NCBI RefSeq assembly: GCF_016860525.1
Contig: NZ_BNEA01000001.1
Coordinates: forward strand, 868,001 to 932,000
Direction: 5' to 3'
DNA length: 64,000 bases
Origin: Streptomyces rubradiris
GTDB taxonomy: Bacteria; Actinomycetota; Actinomycetes; Streptomycetales; Streptomycetaceae
Shown here: one piece after another, positions 8,515 to 16,361 of the stretch
Position numbering within the stretch: the first letter of the stretch is position 1
How the letters are laid out: every line of letters begins with the position of its first letter
Made by a program: the position numbers and the translations under genes
The notes under the pieces: generated by a model
Databases searched by the model: none
What the model was told of the DNA's origin: nothing
What the model saw: the letters and a program-made list of their open reading frames with translations, nothing else

Positions 8515-8958
8515 ATGTGGTCCAGCGTCATCGCCGTGGCCGGCACGCTGCTCGGTGGCGCGCTGACCGGGCTGCTCCAGCTGCGGCGCGAGCGGGCCGC
8601 CCGCGACGAGCGCCGGGCGGAGGCGCTGCGCGTGGCGCTGGGCGAGCTGGTGGCGGCCCTGGGTGACCACCGGCGGGCCCTGTGGCACCGCGAGGAGCTG
8701 GTGCTGAGCGGCGCGAGCCAGGAGGCCGTCGACGCGGCCCGGGCACAGTCCCGTGCCACCCGCTCCGCGGTGACCTCCCCGCTGGTCGCGGTCTGCGTCC
8801 TCGAACCGGCCCTCACCGGTCCGGCCCGCCAGGCGGCCCTGGCCGCGTTCGCCCTCCGCGAGGCGCCCGACCGGGCCGGGCTGGCCGCCCGCCGGGAGGC
8901 CGCGATCGCGGCGACGGACGACCTGGTCGCCGCGGCGGGCCGGGTGATGGCCCCGTGA
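8515..8958 (+). CDS. small membrane-anchored hypothetical protein
   Basis: 147 residues. A single N-terminal hydrophobic segment (VIAVAGTLLGGALTGLLQL, about 5-23) is followed directly by a long, charged, alanine- and arginine-rich helical region (residues 24-145) containing RRERAARDERRAEALRVAL, consistent with a coiled coil lying in the cytoplasm. This arrangement occurs in many Streptomyces proteins of unknown role. ATG 8515 lies 44 nt after the TVP38 gene with GGGGAGGGGTGTCCG as ribosome site, so the two are probably co-transcribed. No catalytic motif is seen. Confidence 0.65.
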   Translation: MWSSVIAVAGTLLGGALTGLLQLRRERAARDERRAEALRVALGELVAALGDHRRALWHREELVLSGASQEAVDAARAQSRATRSAVTSPLVAVCVLEPALTGPARQAALAAFALREAPDRAGLAARREAAIAATDDLVAAAGRVMAP

Positions 8959-9044
8959 GCGGGAGCGGGAGCGGGTTCCGACGGCCGGGGCGAGGACGCG
9001 GCGACCGGGGCGTGGATGCACTACAGCTTGCAGGGTCGGGAAGT

Positions 9045-9065
9045 AGGGTTGGGAAAACAAACCCT
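9045..9065. promoter_or_regulatory. inverted repeat AGGGTT-9-AACCCT before the HxlR gene
   Basis: AGGGTT and AACCCT are separated by nine A/G-rich bases, 16 bp before the HxlR-family start codon. HxlR regulators commonly autoregulate from such sites, so this is a candidate operator. Assignment rests on symmetry and position only. Confidence 0.35.
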
Positions 9066-9081
9066 CCCCTAGACTGATTTC

Positions 9082-9552
9082 ATGGCCGCTACGAAGGACC
9101 CGCGCCCCTGCTCGATCGCCGACGCCCTCGCCCTGGTCGGCGAGAAGTACTCCCTGCTCGTCCTGCGCGAGGTGTGCCTGGGCAACGGCCGCTTCGACCA
9201 GCTCGTGCGCAACATCGGCGCACCGCGCGACATCCTGGCCGCCCGGCTGCGCCGGCTCGTGGAGGCCGGCATCCTCACCAAGCGCCTGTACAGCGAGCGC
9301 CCTCGGCGCTTCGAGTACCGGGCCACGCGGGCCGGGCTGGAGCTGGAGCCGGTACTGACGACCCTCAGGGAGTGGGGCGACCGCCACCTGCGTCAGGACA
9401 CCGACCTGCCCATGGTCGTCGAGCACAGCTGCGGCAGCCGGCTGGTGTCGGTGGTCACCTGCCAGGCCTGCGGCGGGGCCGTACGCCACGAGGACCTGAC
9501 CGCGCGCCCGCAGGCCCCGGGCTGGACCCTCTCGGGGCCGGCGAGCGCGTGA
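9082..9552 (+). CDS. HxlR-family winged-helix transcriptional regulator
   Basis: 156 residues. The HxlR winged helix spans about residues 8-100: CSIADALALVGEKYSLLVLREV gives helix 1 with the family-specific Cys, then RFDQLVRNIGAPRDILAARL is the recognition helix-turn-helix, and SERPRRFEYRATRAGLEL is the wing. The C-terminal tail has CGSRLVSVVTCQACGGAV, three Cys that could form a small zinc ribbon, which occurs in a Streptomyces subgroup. It probably senses redox or electrophiles through Cys. It has no divergent partner here; it may regulate itself through the AGGGTT repeat upstream. Confidence 0.85.
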   Translation: MAATKDPRPCSIADALALVGEKYSLLVLREVCLGNGRFDQLVRNIGAPRDILAARLRRLVEAGILTKRLYSERPRRFEYRATRAGLELEPVLTTLREWGDRHLRQDTDLPMVVEHSCGSRLVSVVTCQACGGAVRHEDLTARPQAPGWTLSGPASA

Positions 9553-9582
9553 GACCGCCGGGGCCGGCGGAGCCGGGGGCCG

Positions 9583-10272
9583 TCAGAAGTACTCGACCAG
9601 GTCCGTGAAGCGGTCCACCTGGAGCAGCCGGTCGGTGGTCTCGGGGAACGGGTGGTGTTCCAGCACCCAGGTGTCGGGGTGCGGTACGTACACCGCGCCC
9701 AGCCCGGCGGCGAGCGCCGGCACGATGTCGGACTTCGGGGAGTTGCCGATCATCCACGTCCGCACGGTGTCGGCCTTCAGGTCCTCCACCACCGTGGAGT
9801 ACGTCTCGACCGTCTTCTCCGGCACGATGACGATCCGCTCGAACAGCGGCCCCAGCCGCGAGCGTTCCACCTTCGCCGCCTGCTCCTCGTGGTCGCCCTT
9901 GGTCAGCAGCACCAGGCGGTGCCGGGTGCGCAGACCGGCCAGCGTCTCCTCCACGCCCGCGATCAGCACCGGCTCCTGGCGCAGGATGCGCTCGCCCAGC
10001 TCGGCGATCGCCTTGCCGTGGTCGTCGGTCGCCCGCACCTCGTGCACCCGCTCGTAACAGTCGTGCAGGCTGCGCACGAAACTCCTCGCGCCATAGCCGT
10101 ACACCTGGCAGTTCTCCCGCTCGACGTCGTCCAGGACCTGCCGCAGTTCCGCCCGCGAGAGCGATTCATGAGCGAGCAGGTCGAGGAACTCCTCGATCGC
10201 CCGCTCGAAGTAGATGTTGTTCTCCCACAACGTGTCGTCCCCGTCTACGAGAAGACACTGATCGACCCTCAC
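9583..10272 (-). CDS. HAD-superfamily phosphatase
   Basis: 229 residues from GTG 10272, which has GGGAGGTCTTC in front; the longer frame to 10335 is not needed. Motif I is LLVDGDDTLWENN with the two catalytic aspartates at the very N-terminus. Motif II is LVLLTKGDHEEQ (Thr in LTKG), motif III the Lys in LKADTVR, and motif IV WMIGNSPKSDIVPALAAGL. A helical cap lies between motifs I and II (residues about 20-95). This is a complete HAD hydrolase that would dephosphorylate a small metabolite in the cytoplasm; the substrate is unknown. The gene is divergent from uppP. Confidence 0.85.
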   Translation of the reverse strand: MRVDQCLLVDGDDTLWENNIYFERAIEEFLDLLAHESLSRAELRQVLDDVERENCQVYGYGARSFVRSLHDCYERVHEVRATDDHGKAIAELGERILRQEPVLIAGVEETLAGLRTRHRLVLLTKGDHEEQAAKVERSRLGPLFERIVIVPEKTVETYSTVVEDLKADTVRTWMIGNSPKSDIVPALAAGLGAVYVPHPDTWVLEHHPFPETTDRLLQVDRFTDLVEYF

Positions 10273-10565
10273 GAAGACCTCCCGGCCGCGTCGCCAAAAC
10301 CCTCGGGCGCGTCCCATTACACCAGTTGCGACCATGGGCGGGTCATGCCGATTTCACCCGTGAGGCGGTTCCTTGACGACGGTGACGCCGCGTCCCCGTG
10401 CCCTGCTGCAAGCTGCCGCCGTCGGCGGCGGTGTCGCGTGGTCGCCCCGAGGGTCCGGCACCCGTCGTGCGCGGCCCCTCTTGCCGGGTAGCCGGTCGGG
10501 CCCGCTACCCTTCCTTCGTCACATGATCACCTCTTCTCCTTTCAGCACTTGGACGCCATACCTTC

Positions 10566-11441
10566 ATGTCTTGGTTTGAATCCCTCGTCCTCGGACTCGT
10601 CCAAGGGCTGACCGAGTTCCTGCCCGTCTCCTCCAGCGCGCACCTGCGGCTGACCGCCGCGTTCTCCGGCTGGGCGGACCCGGGCGCGGCCTTCACGGCG
10701 ATCACCCAGATCGGCACCGAGACCGCGGTGCTCATCTACTTCCGCAAGGACATCGGCCGGATCATCGTGTCCTGGTTCCGCTCGCTGTTCGACAAGTCGA
10801 TGCGCCGGAACCACGACGCGCAGATGGGCTGGCTGGTGATCGTCGGCTCGATCCCCATCGGCCTGCTGGGTGTGACACTGAAGGACCAGATCGAGGGGCC
10901 GTTCCGCGATCTGCGGATCACCGCGACGATGCTCCTCGTCGTCGGCGTGGTCATCGGCATCGCCGACCGGATGGCGGCCCGCGACGAGACGGGCCGCCGG
11001 CACCGGGCGCCCAAGCAGCGCAAGACACTGGAGAACCTGGGCGTCAAGGACGGCCTGATCTTCGGACTCTGCCAGGCCTGCGCGCTCATCCCCGGCGTCT
11101 CCCGCTCCGGCGCGACCATCAGCGGCGGCCTGTTCATGGGCTACAAGCGGGAGGCCGCGGCCCGCTACTCCTTCCTGCTCGCCATCCCGGCCGTGCTCGC
11201 CTCCGGCGCCTTCGAGGTGAAGGACTCGCTGGGCGAGGGCCATGTGGACTGGGGGCCCACCCTGTTCGCGACGGTGATCGCGTTCGCCTCGGGGTACGCG
11301 GTCATCGCGTGGTTCATGAAGTGGATCTCCAACAAGAGCTTCATGCCGTTCGTCTGGTACCGCGTCGCCCTCGGTGTGGTCATCATTGTGCTGGTCAGCG
11401 CGGGTGTACTGAGTCCGCATGCGGCCGAGTCGGCGGGGTGA
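10566..11441 (+). CDS. uppP: undecaprenyl-diphosphatase
   Basis: 291 residues, the usual BacA/UppP length, with about eight membrane helices. Both signature regions are intact: LTEFLPVSSSAHLRL (residues about 15-29, with Glu17 and Ser-Ser) and ALIPGVSRSGATISGGLFMG (about 177-196, with the catalytic Arg and Ser). The enzyme removes one phosphate from undecaprenyl diphosphate at the outer face of the membrane, recycling the lipid carrier for peptidoglycan and teichoic-acid synthesis; overproduction causes bacitracin resistance in many bacteria. ATG 10566 is the first plausible start after an AT-richer promoter region (10500-10560). Monocistronic. Confidence 0.95.
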   Translation: MSWFESLVLGLVQGLTEFLPVSSSAHLRLTAAFSGWADPGAAFTAITQIGTETAVLIYFRKDIGRIIVSWFRSLFDKSMRRNHDAQMGWLVIVGSIPIGLLGVTLKDQIEGPFRDLRITATMLLVVGVVIGIADRMAARDETGRRHRAPKQRKTLENLGVKDGLIFGLCQACALIPGVSRSGATISGGLFMGYKREAAARYSFLLAIPAVLASGAFEVKDSLGEGHVDWGPTLFATVIAFASGYAVIAWFMKWISNKSFMPFVWYRVALGVVIIVLVSAGVLSPHAAESAG

Positions 11442-11595
11442 CGCACGGATGACGTCGAGGTCTCCCGCTATCGGGATCTCCCGTTAGCTCGCGGAAACTC
11501 GCGGCGCCTCCCGGCCGGATTCCTTGATCGTCTCCCAGTCGCCTCCCCTCTCCCACCCGGAGACGATGTCGCACCTGGAGCCGGGACAGCCGGGC

Positions 11596-11904
11596 CTAGG
11601 GCAGGGTACGTTGTTTCGCGTTTCCGGCATTTGCGATCACTCCTGTCTTGTCGGTTCCACAGAACCGGCACCTGATGCGGTCCAGCCGAGAGAGGCGCCC
11701 CTTGGCGTCGTACTGGTAGTCGTCTCGCACGGACCCCCGGCAGCCGTTCGTGGCGCACGGCGCGGCCCCGGAGAGATGCCCGTAGGGGCTGGAACGGACG
11801 GTCCCGGTGTTGCACTCCAGACACGGGAAGGGATGTAGTCCCCCGTCGTTGACGACGTACGCGATCATCTCCGGCAGATGACAGTTCGGGCAGATAGCAG
11901 CCAC
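11596..11904 (-). CDS. small Cys-rich zinc-ribbon protein
   Basis: 102 residues from GTG 11904, set by GGAGG five bases upstream. Eight cysteines occur in four pairs: CPNC (residues 5-8), CLEC, CATNGC and CRFC near the C-terminus, consistent with two zinc ribbons. The spacing CxxC-(about 22)-CxxC-(about 18)-CxxxxC-(about 25)-CxxC does not match a family I can name. Nucleic-acid binding is possible. It lies 61 nt downstream of another Cys-rich frame on the same strand (11966-12289), so the two probably formed one transcription unit. Confidence 0.6.
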   Translation of the reverse strand: MAAICPNCHLPEMIAYVVNDGGLHPFPCLECNTGTVRSSPYGHLSGAAPCATNGCRGSVRDDYQYDAKGRLSRLDRIRCRFCGTDKTGVIANAGNAKQRTLP

Positions 11905-11965
11905 GTGATCCTCCGATAGAAGCCACACGGGTGGCGCATCGCCAACGACTGTTCACCGGGCGCGG

Positions 11966-12289
11966 TCACTTTGCCTGCTGGGGCCTGTCGCGCTGCTTCA
12001 CGCCGCCGCGGTACCGCGCGGGGTACGTCTGCCGCGGGACCGGGCCGCAGGCTCGCACGTGGACGTGCAGCGTGGGGCCCTCCGGGCAGAGGTCGTGGTC
12101 GTCCACGCACTGCTCGCACGCGCTGCGGTGCCGGAGCAGGGCGTCCATGGCCTGCTTCTGTGCGCACGGCCGGCACGCCCGCTCCGTGCATAACTACCGG
12201 CGCCCGTCCCGGACGGCCGCACACAAAAGCAGGGTGCGATTGGTCATCACGCGGAAAGGAATCCGGGCCCGAGGCGCGTTTTCGGACAT
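11966..12289 (-). pseudogene. Cys-rich small gene interrupted by an in-frame amber codon
   Basis: From ATG 12289 (AGGGGGCACG ribosome site) the frame encodes MSENAPRARIPFRV and 17 more residues, then meets TAG at 12196-12194. The same frame continues without another stop as LCTERACRPCAQKQAMDALL, then CEQCVDDHDLCPEG, to a stop at 11966. The part after the TAG carries the conserved-looking CxxC pairs, yet its first ATG (12148) leaves out the leading CRPC motif. The simplest reading is a 107-codon gene with a nonsense mutation. Alternatives are a 31-residue peptide plus an independent 60-residue protein, or amber readthrough. Confidence 0.5.
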
Positions 12290-12443
12290 CGTGCCCCCTG
12301 CCGTGACCCGCCCGTGACCTGCGTACCGGCCGGACGGCCGGCGGCAGCGCGCGGATGACCGAGCGGCACCGATGACCAACGCGTTACCGTCTGCGTAGCC
12401 AGGCGGTAGCGCAGGGTCAGTGCTTGGGCCTAGGCTGTGCCGC

Positions 12444-12623
12444 ATGTCCCCCGATTCCCCGCCCCCTGGTTCCGCGCGCTCCGCCGCCGAGCTGAACGAG
12501 CGGATCAGAGCGCTGTGGCTGCGCGCGGGCGGCACCCTGTCGGCCCAGGAGCGCGCGGAGTACGAGCTGTTGGTGATCCAGTGGGCCGCCGCCGTCCGCG
12601 GCCGGATCATCGAGGCGGCCTGA
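12444..12623 (+). CDS. hypothetical 59-residue protein
   Basis: Starts at ATG 12444 (MSPDSPPPGS). After a Pro/Ser-rich N-terminus it forms two amphipathic helices: SAAELNERIRALWLRA (13-28) and SAQERAEYELLVIQWAAAV (33-51). The composition and codon use are typical of Streptomyces genes, and the compact two-helix form resembles small conserved proteins of the genus. No motif gives a function. The following gene converges on it 31 nt away. Confidence 0.55.
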   Translation: MSPDSPPPGSARSAAELNERIRALWLRAGGTLSAQERAEYELLVIQWAAAVRGRIIEAA

Positions 12624-12654
12624 GGCGGCGACCGCGGAAGGACCCCGAGTGGAC

Positions 12655-13314
12655 CTACGCCCGCAGGTGTGCGAGCACCTCGTCGGCCACCGGGTACGGC
12701 CGCTCCCCGGGCAGCAGCGCGCTCGCCCGCTCCGTCTCGCCCGCCCGTACCAGCGCGTGGATCTCCCCGGCCAGCGGGGTGACGTCCTCTATGCCGACGA
12801 TCCACTCGTCCGCGTACCGGGCCGCCGCCTCCCCGGCGAGGCCGAGCTGCAAGGACCGGTACGGCAGCGGGTTGTGACGCAGGTCCCGCTCCGGGTCCCA
12901 CTGCACCCGGGCCGGGCTGCGCGCCAGCTCCCGCTTCCAGGCGGCCCGGTCGGGGTGCAGGGCGGGCGCGTAGTGGGACAGGCAGGCGTGGCGCAGGGCC
13001 CACTCGAAGCCCTCCCGCGTGATCTCCACGGCGAGGACGGTCTCCTGGTTGTCCTTGGTGCCCCAGCCGCAGCGGTACATCATCCACAGGAACGACGGCT
13101 TGACCCAGGTCATCCGGTCCCGTTTCCAGTCGGCCGGGAAGCGTCCGGTGCGGGCGGCGGCCCGGCCGATCCCCGGGTGGTAGGCCTGGTAGACGGTGAC
13201 CGTGGTGTCCGTGTGCCGGGCACGGATGCGGAACTTCGGTTCCGTTTCGACGGTTTGTGCGCTCACGGGGACAGGTTCGGCCGCCGCTGCGGTCCCGCAC
13301 CACCGAATATTCAC
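12655..13314 (-). CDS. DUF4291 domain-containing protein
   Basis: 219 residues from GTG 13314 (GAGG eight bases upstream); GTG 13266 would give a protein starting SAQTVETEP that fits homologues' length. The signature VYQAYHPGIG, WKRDRMTWVKPSFLWMMYR and EITREGFEWALRHACLSH covers the whole DUF4291 family core (residues about 40-135). The family is widespread and has been linked by fold to nucleic-acid or nucleotide chemistry, but no activity can be stated. Promoter region is shared with the divergent SnoaL-like gene at 13362. Confidence 0.85.
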   Translation of the reverse strand: MNIRWCGTAAAAEPVPVSAQTVETEPKFRIRARHTDTTVTVYQAYHPGIGRAAARTGRFPADWKRDRMTWVKPSFLWMMYRCGWGTKDNQETVLAVEITREGFEWALRHACLSHYAPALHPDRAAWKRELARSPARVQWDPERDLRHNPLPYRSLQLGLAGEAAARYADEWIVGIEDVTPLAGEIHALVRAGETERASALLPGERPYPVADEVLAHLRA

Positions 13315-13361
13315 CCCGCAAGCCTCTTGGCTCCGCGTCCGCCGTACCCAACACTGTGGCG

Positions 13362-13838
13362 ATGACGCAGCGTGCGGAGTTCGCGACCGTGAGGGACCGG
13401 CTGGCCGTGGAGGACCTGGTCACCGCGTACGCGGTGGCGCTGGACGACGGCGACTGGGCGGCGTACCACGGGCTGTTCACGGCGGACGGGCGGGCCGACT
13501 ACCGTTCGGCGGGCGGCATCGAGGGCGACGCGGGGCGGGTCGCCGCCTGGCTCGCCGAGAGCCTGGCCCGGTTCGCCATGCGGCAGCACCTGATCGTCAA
13601 CCGGCAGGTGCGCTTCGGGGTCCTGGAGCACGACACCGGTGACACCGCCCGGTTGCGCGCCGACTACCTCAACCCCATGCGCCTGGCCGGCACCGCCGGT
13701 TCCGCCGCCCCGGACCTGGTGTGCGGCGGCCGGTACGACTTCGGGCTGCTGCGCACAGCGGACGGCTGGCGCCTGCGCGAGGTCGTCGTCCAGGAGAAGT
13801 GGCGCCGCCTGCCGGCCGGACCGCCCGGCACGCCGTGA
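13362..13838 (+). CDS. SnoaL/NTF2-like family protein
   Basis: 158 residues with the alpha+beta cone of the SnoaL_4/NTF2-like superfamily: DRLAVEDLVTAYAVALDDGDW (residues about 10-30), LFTADGRADYRSAGG, MRQHLIVNRQVRF and GGRYDFGLLRTADGWRLREV. The family includes polyketide cyclases, dehydratases and many non-catalytic binding proteins. The His in RQHLIVN and Asp in TADGRADY are in the positions used by catalytic members, so enzymatic function is possible. ATG 13362 was chosen; the upstream frame to 13257 is antisense to the DUF4291 N-terminus. Probably followed by an independent promoter for lnt. Confidence 0.75.
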   Translation: MTQRAEFATVRDRLAVEDLVTAYAVALDDGDWAAYHGLFTADGRADYRSAGGIEGDAGRVAAWLAESLARFAMRQHLIVNRQVRFGVLEHDTGDTARLRADYLNPMRLAGTAGSAAPDLVCGGRYDFGLLRTADGWRLREVVVQEKWRRLPAGPPGTP

Positions 13839-13947
13839 CGGCCGGCCGTCCGCGGCCACGAGCGCCCGTTCCGCCCGGCCGCCGCACGCGCACGCCCGCG
13901 AGGCCCCCGCGCACACTGGAGGCATCGGCTGGGTAGGGAGGCTCCCT

Positions 13948-15522
13948 ATGAGGACGATCGACCGCTGGCTGACCTCCCCTTGGCGCCGTTCGGCCGCCGC
14001 CGCCCTGTGCGGCGCGCTGCCCGTGCTCGCGTTTCCGGCCCCCTCCCTGTGGTGGTGGGCGTACGTCGCCCTGGTGCCGTGGCTGCTGCTGGCCCGGTCG
14101 GCGCCGACCGGGCGGCGGGCCGCGTACGACGGCTGGTGCGGCGGCTTCGGCTTCCTGCTGGCCGTGCACCACTGGCTGCTGCCGAACCTGCACGTGTTCA
14201 TCTTCCTGATAGCCGCGCTGCTGGGCGTGCTGTGGCTGCCGTGGGGCTGGCTGGTGCGCCGGCTGCTGGGCGGGCCCGCGTCGGCGGGCCGGGGTGCCGT
14301 CGCGCTGCTGGTGCTGCCGTCGGCCTGGCTGGCGGTGGAGCTGGTGCGGTCCTGGCAGGGGCTCGGCGGGCCGTGGGGCATGCTGGGCGCCAGCCAGTGG
14401 CAGGTGGCTCCGGCGCTGCGGCTGGCCTCGGTCGGCGGGGTGTGGCTGCTGAGCTTCCTGGTGGTGGCCGTCAACGTGGCGGCGGCCGTGCTGATATCGG
14501 TGCCCGCCTCCCGGGTGCCGGCCGTCGCCTCGCTGGCCGCGACGGCCGCCGTGGCCTCCGCCGGGTGGGTGTGGGCGCCGCGCCCGGAGGTGGACGGGCG
14601 GGCCCGGATCGCCGTCGTACAGCCGGGCGTCGTCGCCGGGCGGGACAGCGCCGAGCGGCGGTTCGACCTGGAGGAGCGGCTGACCCGGCGGCTCGCCGGG
14701 CAGGACGTCGACCTGGTGGTGTGGGGCGAGTCCAGCGTCGGCTTCGACCTGGACGACCGGCCCGACCTGACCCGGCGGCTGGCCGCGCTGTCCCGGGCCA
14801 CCGGCGCCGATGTGCTGGTGAACGTGGACGCCCGCCGCTCCGACCGGCCCGGCATCTACAAGAGCGCGGTGCTGGTCGGCCCGGACGGCCCGACCGGCGA
14901 CCGGTACGACAAGATGCGGCTGGTGCCGTTCGGCGAGTACATACCGGCCCGTTCGCTGCTCGGCTGGGCCACCTCGGTGGGCCGGGCCGCCGGCGAGGAC
15001 CGGCACCGCGGCACCCGGCAGACCGTGCCGGACGTCGGGCACGGTCTGCGGATCGGCCCGCTGATCTGCTTCGAGACCGCGTTCCCGGACCTGGGCCGGC
15101 ACCTCGCCGACGACGGCGCGGACGTCCTCCTCGGCCAGTCCTCGACCTCCACGTTCCAGCACAGCTGGGCGCCGGAGCAGCACGCCTCGCTGGCCGCGCT
15201 GCGCGCCGCCGAGACCGGCCGCCCGATGGTGCACGCCACCCTCACCGGCGTCTCGGCGGTCTACGGCCCGGACGGGCGCCGCCTCGGCCCGTGGCTCGGC
15301 ACCGGAACGAGCACCGCGCGGGTCTACGACGTACCGCTCGCGCACGGTGTCACGCCGTACGTCCGCCACGGCGACTGGCCGGCGCACGGCGCGCTGCTGG
15401 TGCTGGGCGTGCTGGGGGTGGCCGAGGGGGTGCGGGCGGTCAGGACGCGCCGTGGCGGTCCCGCACCTCTCGTACCACCCGCTCGCACAGCTCATGGGTC
15501 GCCAGCGCGTCACGGGCGCTGA
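13948..15522 (+). CDS. lnt: apolipoprotein N-acyltransferase
   Basis: 524 residues, the standard Lnt length. Six or so N-terminal membrane helices (residues 12-215) are followed by a periplasm-facing nitrilase domain. The catalytic triad is visible: Glu in VVWGESSVGF, Lys in RYDKMRLVPFGEYIP and Cys in LICFETAFPD. It transfers a fatty acid from phospholipid to the N-terminal cysteine of mature lipoproteins. GGGAGG precedes ATG 13948. The C-terminal tail (TRRGGPAPLVPP) overlaps the convergent oxidoreductase gene by 83 bp; the frame continues past where most Lnt proteins end, so the overlap is tail rather than core. Confidence 0.93.
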   Translation: MRTIDRWLTSPWRRSAAAALCGALPVLAFPAPSLWWWAYVALVPWLLLARSAPTGRRAAYDGWCGGFGFLLAVHHWLLPNLHVFIFLIAALLGVLWLPWGWLVRRLLGGPASAGRGAVALLVLPSAWLAVELVRSWQGLGGPWGMLGASQWQVAPALRLASVGGVWLLSFLVVAVNVAAAVLISVPASRVPAVASLAATAAVASAGWVWAPRPEVDGRARIAVVQPGVVAGRDSAERRFDLEERLTRRLAGQDVDLVVWGESSVGFDLDDRPDLTRRLAALSRATGADVLVNVDARRSDRPGIYKSAVLVGPDGPTGDRYDKMRLVPFGEYIPARSLLGWATSVGRAAGEDRHRGTRQTVPDVGHGLRIGPLICFETAFPDLGRHLADDGADVLLGQSSTSTFQHSWAPEQHASLAALRAAETGRPMVHATLTGVSAVYGPDGRRLGPWLGTGTSTARVYDVPLAHGVTPYVRHGDWPAHGALLVLGVLGVAEGVRAVRTRRGGPAPLVPPARTAHGSPARHGR

Positions 15523-16351
15523 GCACCCGTCCGTCCCGTACGGCGTCGAGGAAGGCGAGGGCCACCTGCTCGATGCCGCGCTGGCGGGGCACCGGCACCC
15601 AGTCGCCGCGCCGGCGCACGGTGGGCTGCCCCTTGTGGTCGATCACCTCGGCGAGGTTGACCACCTGGCGCTTGGTGTCCTGCCCGGACACCTCCAGGAG
15701 CTCCTCGTTCGAGCCGCTGAGCCGGTTCATCACGCCGAGCGCGGTGAAGCCGTCGCCGGCGAGCTGGAGCACCACGTGGTGGAGCAGCCCGGCCTCGACG
15801 CGGGCGCGCACCGTCACGTCGTCGACCGGGCCGGGCACCAGGAAGCGCAGGGTGTCGACGACGTGGATGAAGTCGTCCAGGATCATCGAGCGGGGTTCCT
15901 CGGGCAGCCCGGTCCGGTTCTTCTGCATGAGGATCAGCTCGCGGGGGTGGTCCAGGCACTGGGCGTAGCCGGGTGCGTGGCGGCGGTTGAAGCCGACGGC
16001 CAGCGAGACGCCACGCCGTTCGGCGAGGGCGACCAGCCGTTCGGAGTCGGCGAGTTCGTAGGCGAGCGGCTTGTCCACGTACGTCGGGACGCCGGCCTCC
16101 AGCAGCCGGGTGACGATCTCGGGGTGGACGGCGGTGGGCGCGTGCACGAAGGCCGCGTCGAGGCCGGAGTCGAGCAGCGAGTCCAGGGTGGTGTGCCGCC
16201 GGTCGCGCGGCAGGTGCAGGCTGTCCCCGACCCGTTCCAGGGTGGCGGGGGTGCGGGTCTGGAGGTGCAGGTCGACTCCCGGCTGGGTGCCGAGCACCGG
16301 CAGATAGGCCTTCTGCGCGATGTCCCCGAGTCCGATACAGCCGACCTTCAC
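15440..16351 (-). CDS. Gfo/Idh/MocA-family oxidoreductase
   Basis: 303 residues from GTG 16351, with GGGGAGAGCAC ahead. The N-terminal Rossmann fold has VGCIGLGDIAQKAYLPVL (residues 2-19), and VPTYVDKPLAYELADSERL holds the conserved Lys of the EKP/DKP motif that positions substrate. The C-terminal domain (HVVDTLRFLVPGP) carries the His-(x)n-D-x-L pattern of the family. It would oxidise or reduce a sugar or polyol with NAD(P). No neighbouring transport or sugar genes define the substrate. It is transcribed away from the FAD monooxygenase gene start but on the same strand, 10 nt after its stop, so the two form an operon. Confidence 0.9.
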   Translation of the reverse strand: MKVGCIGLGDIAQKAYLPVLGTQPGVDLHLQTRTPATLERVGDSLHLPRDRRHTTLDSLLDSGLDAAFVHAPTAVHPEIVTRLLEAGVPTYVDKPLAYELADSERLVALAERRGVSLAVGFNRRHAPGYAQCLDHPRELILMQKNRTGLPEEPRSMILDDFIHVVDTLRFLVPGPVDDVTVRARVEAGLLHHVVLQLAGDGFTALGVMNRLSGSNEELLEVSGQDTKRQVVNLAEVIDHKGQPTVRRRGDWVPVPRQRGIEQVALAFLDAVRDGRVLSARDALATHELCERVVREVRDRHGAS

Positions 16352-16361
16352 GTGCTCTCCC

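Noticed and set aside
12194..13480. 428-codon minus frame spanning the DUF4291 region
   Set aside because: Only its last 31 codons (from ATG 12289) look genuine; the rest is a shadow of the DUF4291 gene.
13669..15513. 614-codon minus frame opposite lnt
   Set aside because: Shadow of lnt; rich in Gln/His/Arg typical of antisense high-GC sequence.
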